The notes beneath the pieces are model-generated. The model made no database searches and had not been told where the DNA came from. It saw only the letters and a list, made by a program, of their open reading frames with translations. Below, one piece after another: positions 6,686 to 7,353 of a DNA stretch of 7,353 nt. The stretch covers positions 1-7,353 of the forward strand of contig WFMT01000297.1 of NCBI GenBank assembly GCA_015488975.1. The letters are read 5' to 3'. The first letter of the stretch is position 1. Each line of letters begins with the position of its first letter. This DNA comes from Campylobacteraceae bacterium. Lineage in GTDB: Bacteria > Campylobacterota > Campylobacteria > Campylobacterales > JALSKU01. The position numbers and the translations under genes are program-made.

Positions 6686-7353
6686 TGTCGGTTAATTTAT
6701 CTTTTTTATGGCATATGCATCAGCCTGATTATCGTGATAAGGAAGGGTTTTTGCAGATGCCATGGGTGTTTTTACACTCTATTAAGGATTATTATGAAAT
6801 GCCTTGGCTTTTATCGCTTTTTCCAAATCTAAAAGCAACTTTCAATCTCACGCCTCCTTTGATACAACAAATTCAAGTGTATGAAAAAAATGGATATAAA
6901 AAAGATAAGTTTTTACTTTCTTGGATAAAAGATCCAAAAGAGTTAACAAAGGTTGATAAAAAATCACTTATAAAGATATGCAAATCCTCCCAATTTGACA
7001 CTATGGTATCAAGTTTTCCAAGATTTGTAGAATTGTTTTACAAAGATAATTATAATGATAATGAATTAATAGAGTTTGAAGTTTTATTTATGCTTTCATG
7101 GTGTGGAAATTTTTTAAGACAAAATGATAGTATAATTAAGAATTTAATAGATAAAAAAAAGGGATACGATGCTCTTGATAAAGCAAATCTTTTAGATACA
7201 CTCTTGAAATTTATCCCTAAAATTCTTCCTTTTTATGCAAAGCTTTTAAAAAAAGGACAGATTTCGCTTTCAACCACACCTTTAAACCATCCGATACTCC
7301 CACTTCTTTTGGATATGAATAATGCAAAGATTTCAAACCCTGATACTACTTTA
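6685..7353 (+). CDS. GH57 family glucan hydrolase/transferase, N-terminal part, 3' end cut by window
   Basis: The frame is open from ATG 6685 to the window edge, giving 223 residues without a stop. GH57 enzymes act on alpha-glucans (alpha-amylase, 4-alpha-glucanotransferase, branching enzyme, amylopullulanase). The first family motif, FLWHMHQPDYRD, has His-x-His-Gln-Pro at residues 10-14. PWVFLHSIKDYYEMPWLL follows, as in the alpha-amylase-like GH57 group (COG1449). A second conserved block, STTPLNHPILPLL, lies at 196-208. The catalytic glutamate and aspartate lie beyond the window, so activity cannot be judged and the exact specificity is open. No signal peptide is seen, so it is probably cytoplasmic, in line with work on stored glucan. 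The ATG overlaps the stop of the previous gene (TAATG), with only a weak GGATGG upstream (6672-6677). Translation therefore probably depends on re-initiation after the upstream gene. The HMHQP motif close to the N-terminus supports this start. Confidence 0.9.
   Translation, partial: MSVNLSFLWHMHQPDYRDKEGFLQMPWVFLHSIKDYYEMPWLLSLFPNLKATFNLTPPLIQQIQVYEKNGYKKDKFLLSWIKDPKELTKVDKKSLIKICKSSQFDTMVSSFPRFVELFYKDNYNDNELIEFEVLFMLSWCGNFLRQNDSIIKNLIDKKKGYDALDKANLLDTLLKFIPKILPFYAKLLKKGQISLSTTPLNHPILPLLLDMNNAKISNPDTTL

Overview
The window is AT-rich (about one third G+C by eye), and all six genes lie on the + strand with almost no space between them. Gaps are -1, 0, 1, 12 and 23 bases, so there is no non-coding stretch worth the name and no visible promoter or terminator. 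It reads as the middle of one long operon for storage-glucan (glycogen-type) and hexose-phosphate metabolism. The 5' end of the first gene and the 3' end of the last gene are cut by the window edges. The low G+C, the ATA- and AGA-rich codon use, the short glucose-6-phosphate isomerase and the tight packing suggest a Campylobacterota (Epsilonproteobacteria) bacterium. That placement is an inference of modest confidence.

Layout: (1) 2-946, C-terminal part of an E. coli-type phosphoglucomutase (pgm); (2) 948-2207, glucose-6-phosphate isomerase (pgi); (3) 2208-3845, a GT35 alpha-glucan phosphorylase-like protein whose expected PLP-binding lysine is a serine; (4) 3858-4139, a 93-residue stand-alone CBM48/AMPK-beta-type glycogen-binding domain; (5) 4163-6685, an 840-residue fusion of sugar-1-phosphate nucleotidyltransferase, left-handed beta-helix and a phosphohexomutase fold whose active-site loops all look degenerate; (6) 6685-7353, the N-terminal part of a GH57 glucan hydrolase/transferase.

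The metabolic logic is coherent. Glucan cleavage would yield glucose-1-phosphate, Pgm converts it to glucose-6-phosphate, and Pgi converts that to fructose-6-phosphate. The reverse direction supplies glucose-1-phosphate to a nucleotidyltransferase for NDP-sugar synthesis. GH57 would trim, branch or disproportionate the glucan, and the CBM48 protein could tether partners to it.

The most interesting content is a pair of apparent catalytic losses next to intact housekeeping enzymes. The phosphorylase-like protein lacks its cofactor lysine, and the mutase half of the fusion lacks all its recognisable catalytic loops. Together with the free carbohydrate-binding module, they suggest a glucan-handling assembly in which some enzyme folds may serve for binding or regulation rather than their ancestral chemistry. 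This is a hypothesis: the residue-level losses are visible, but the functional reading is inferred.
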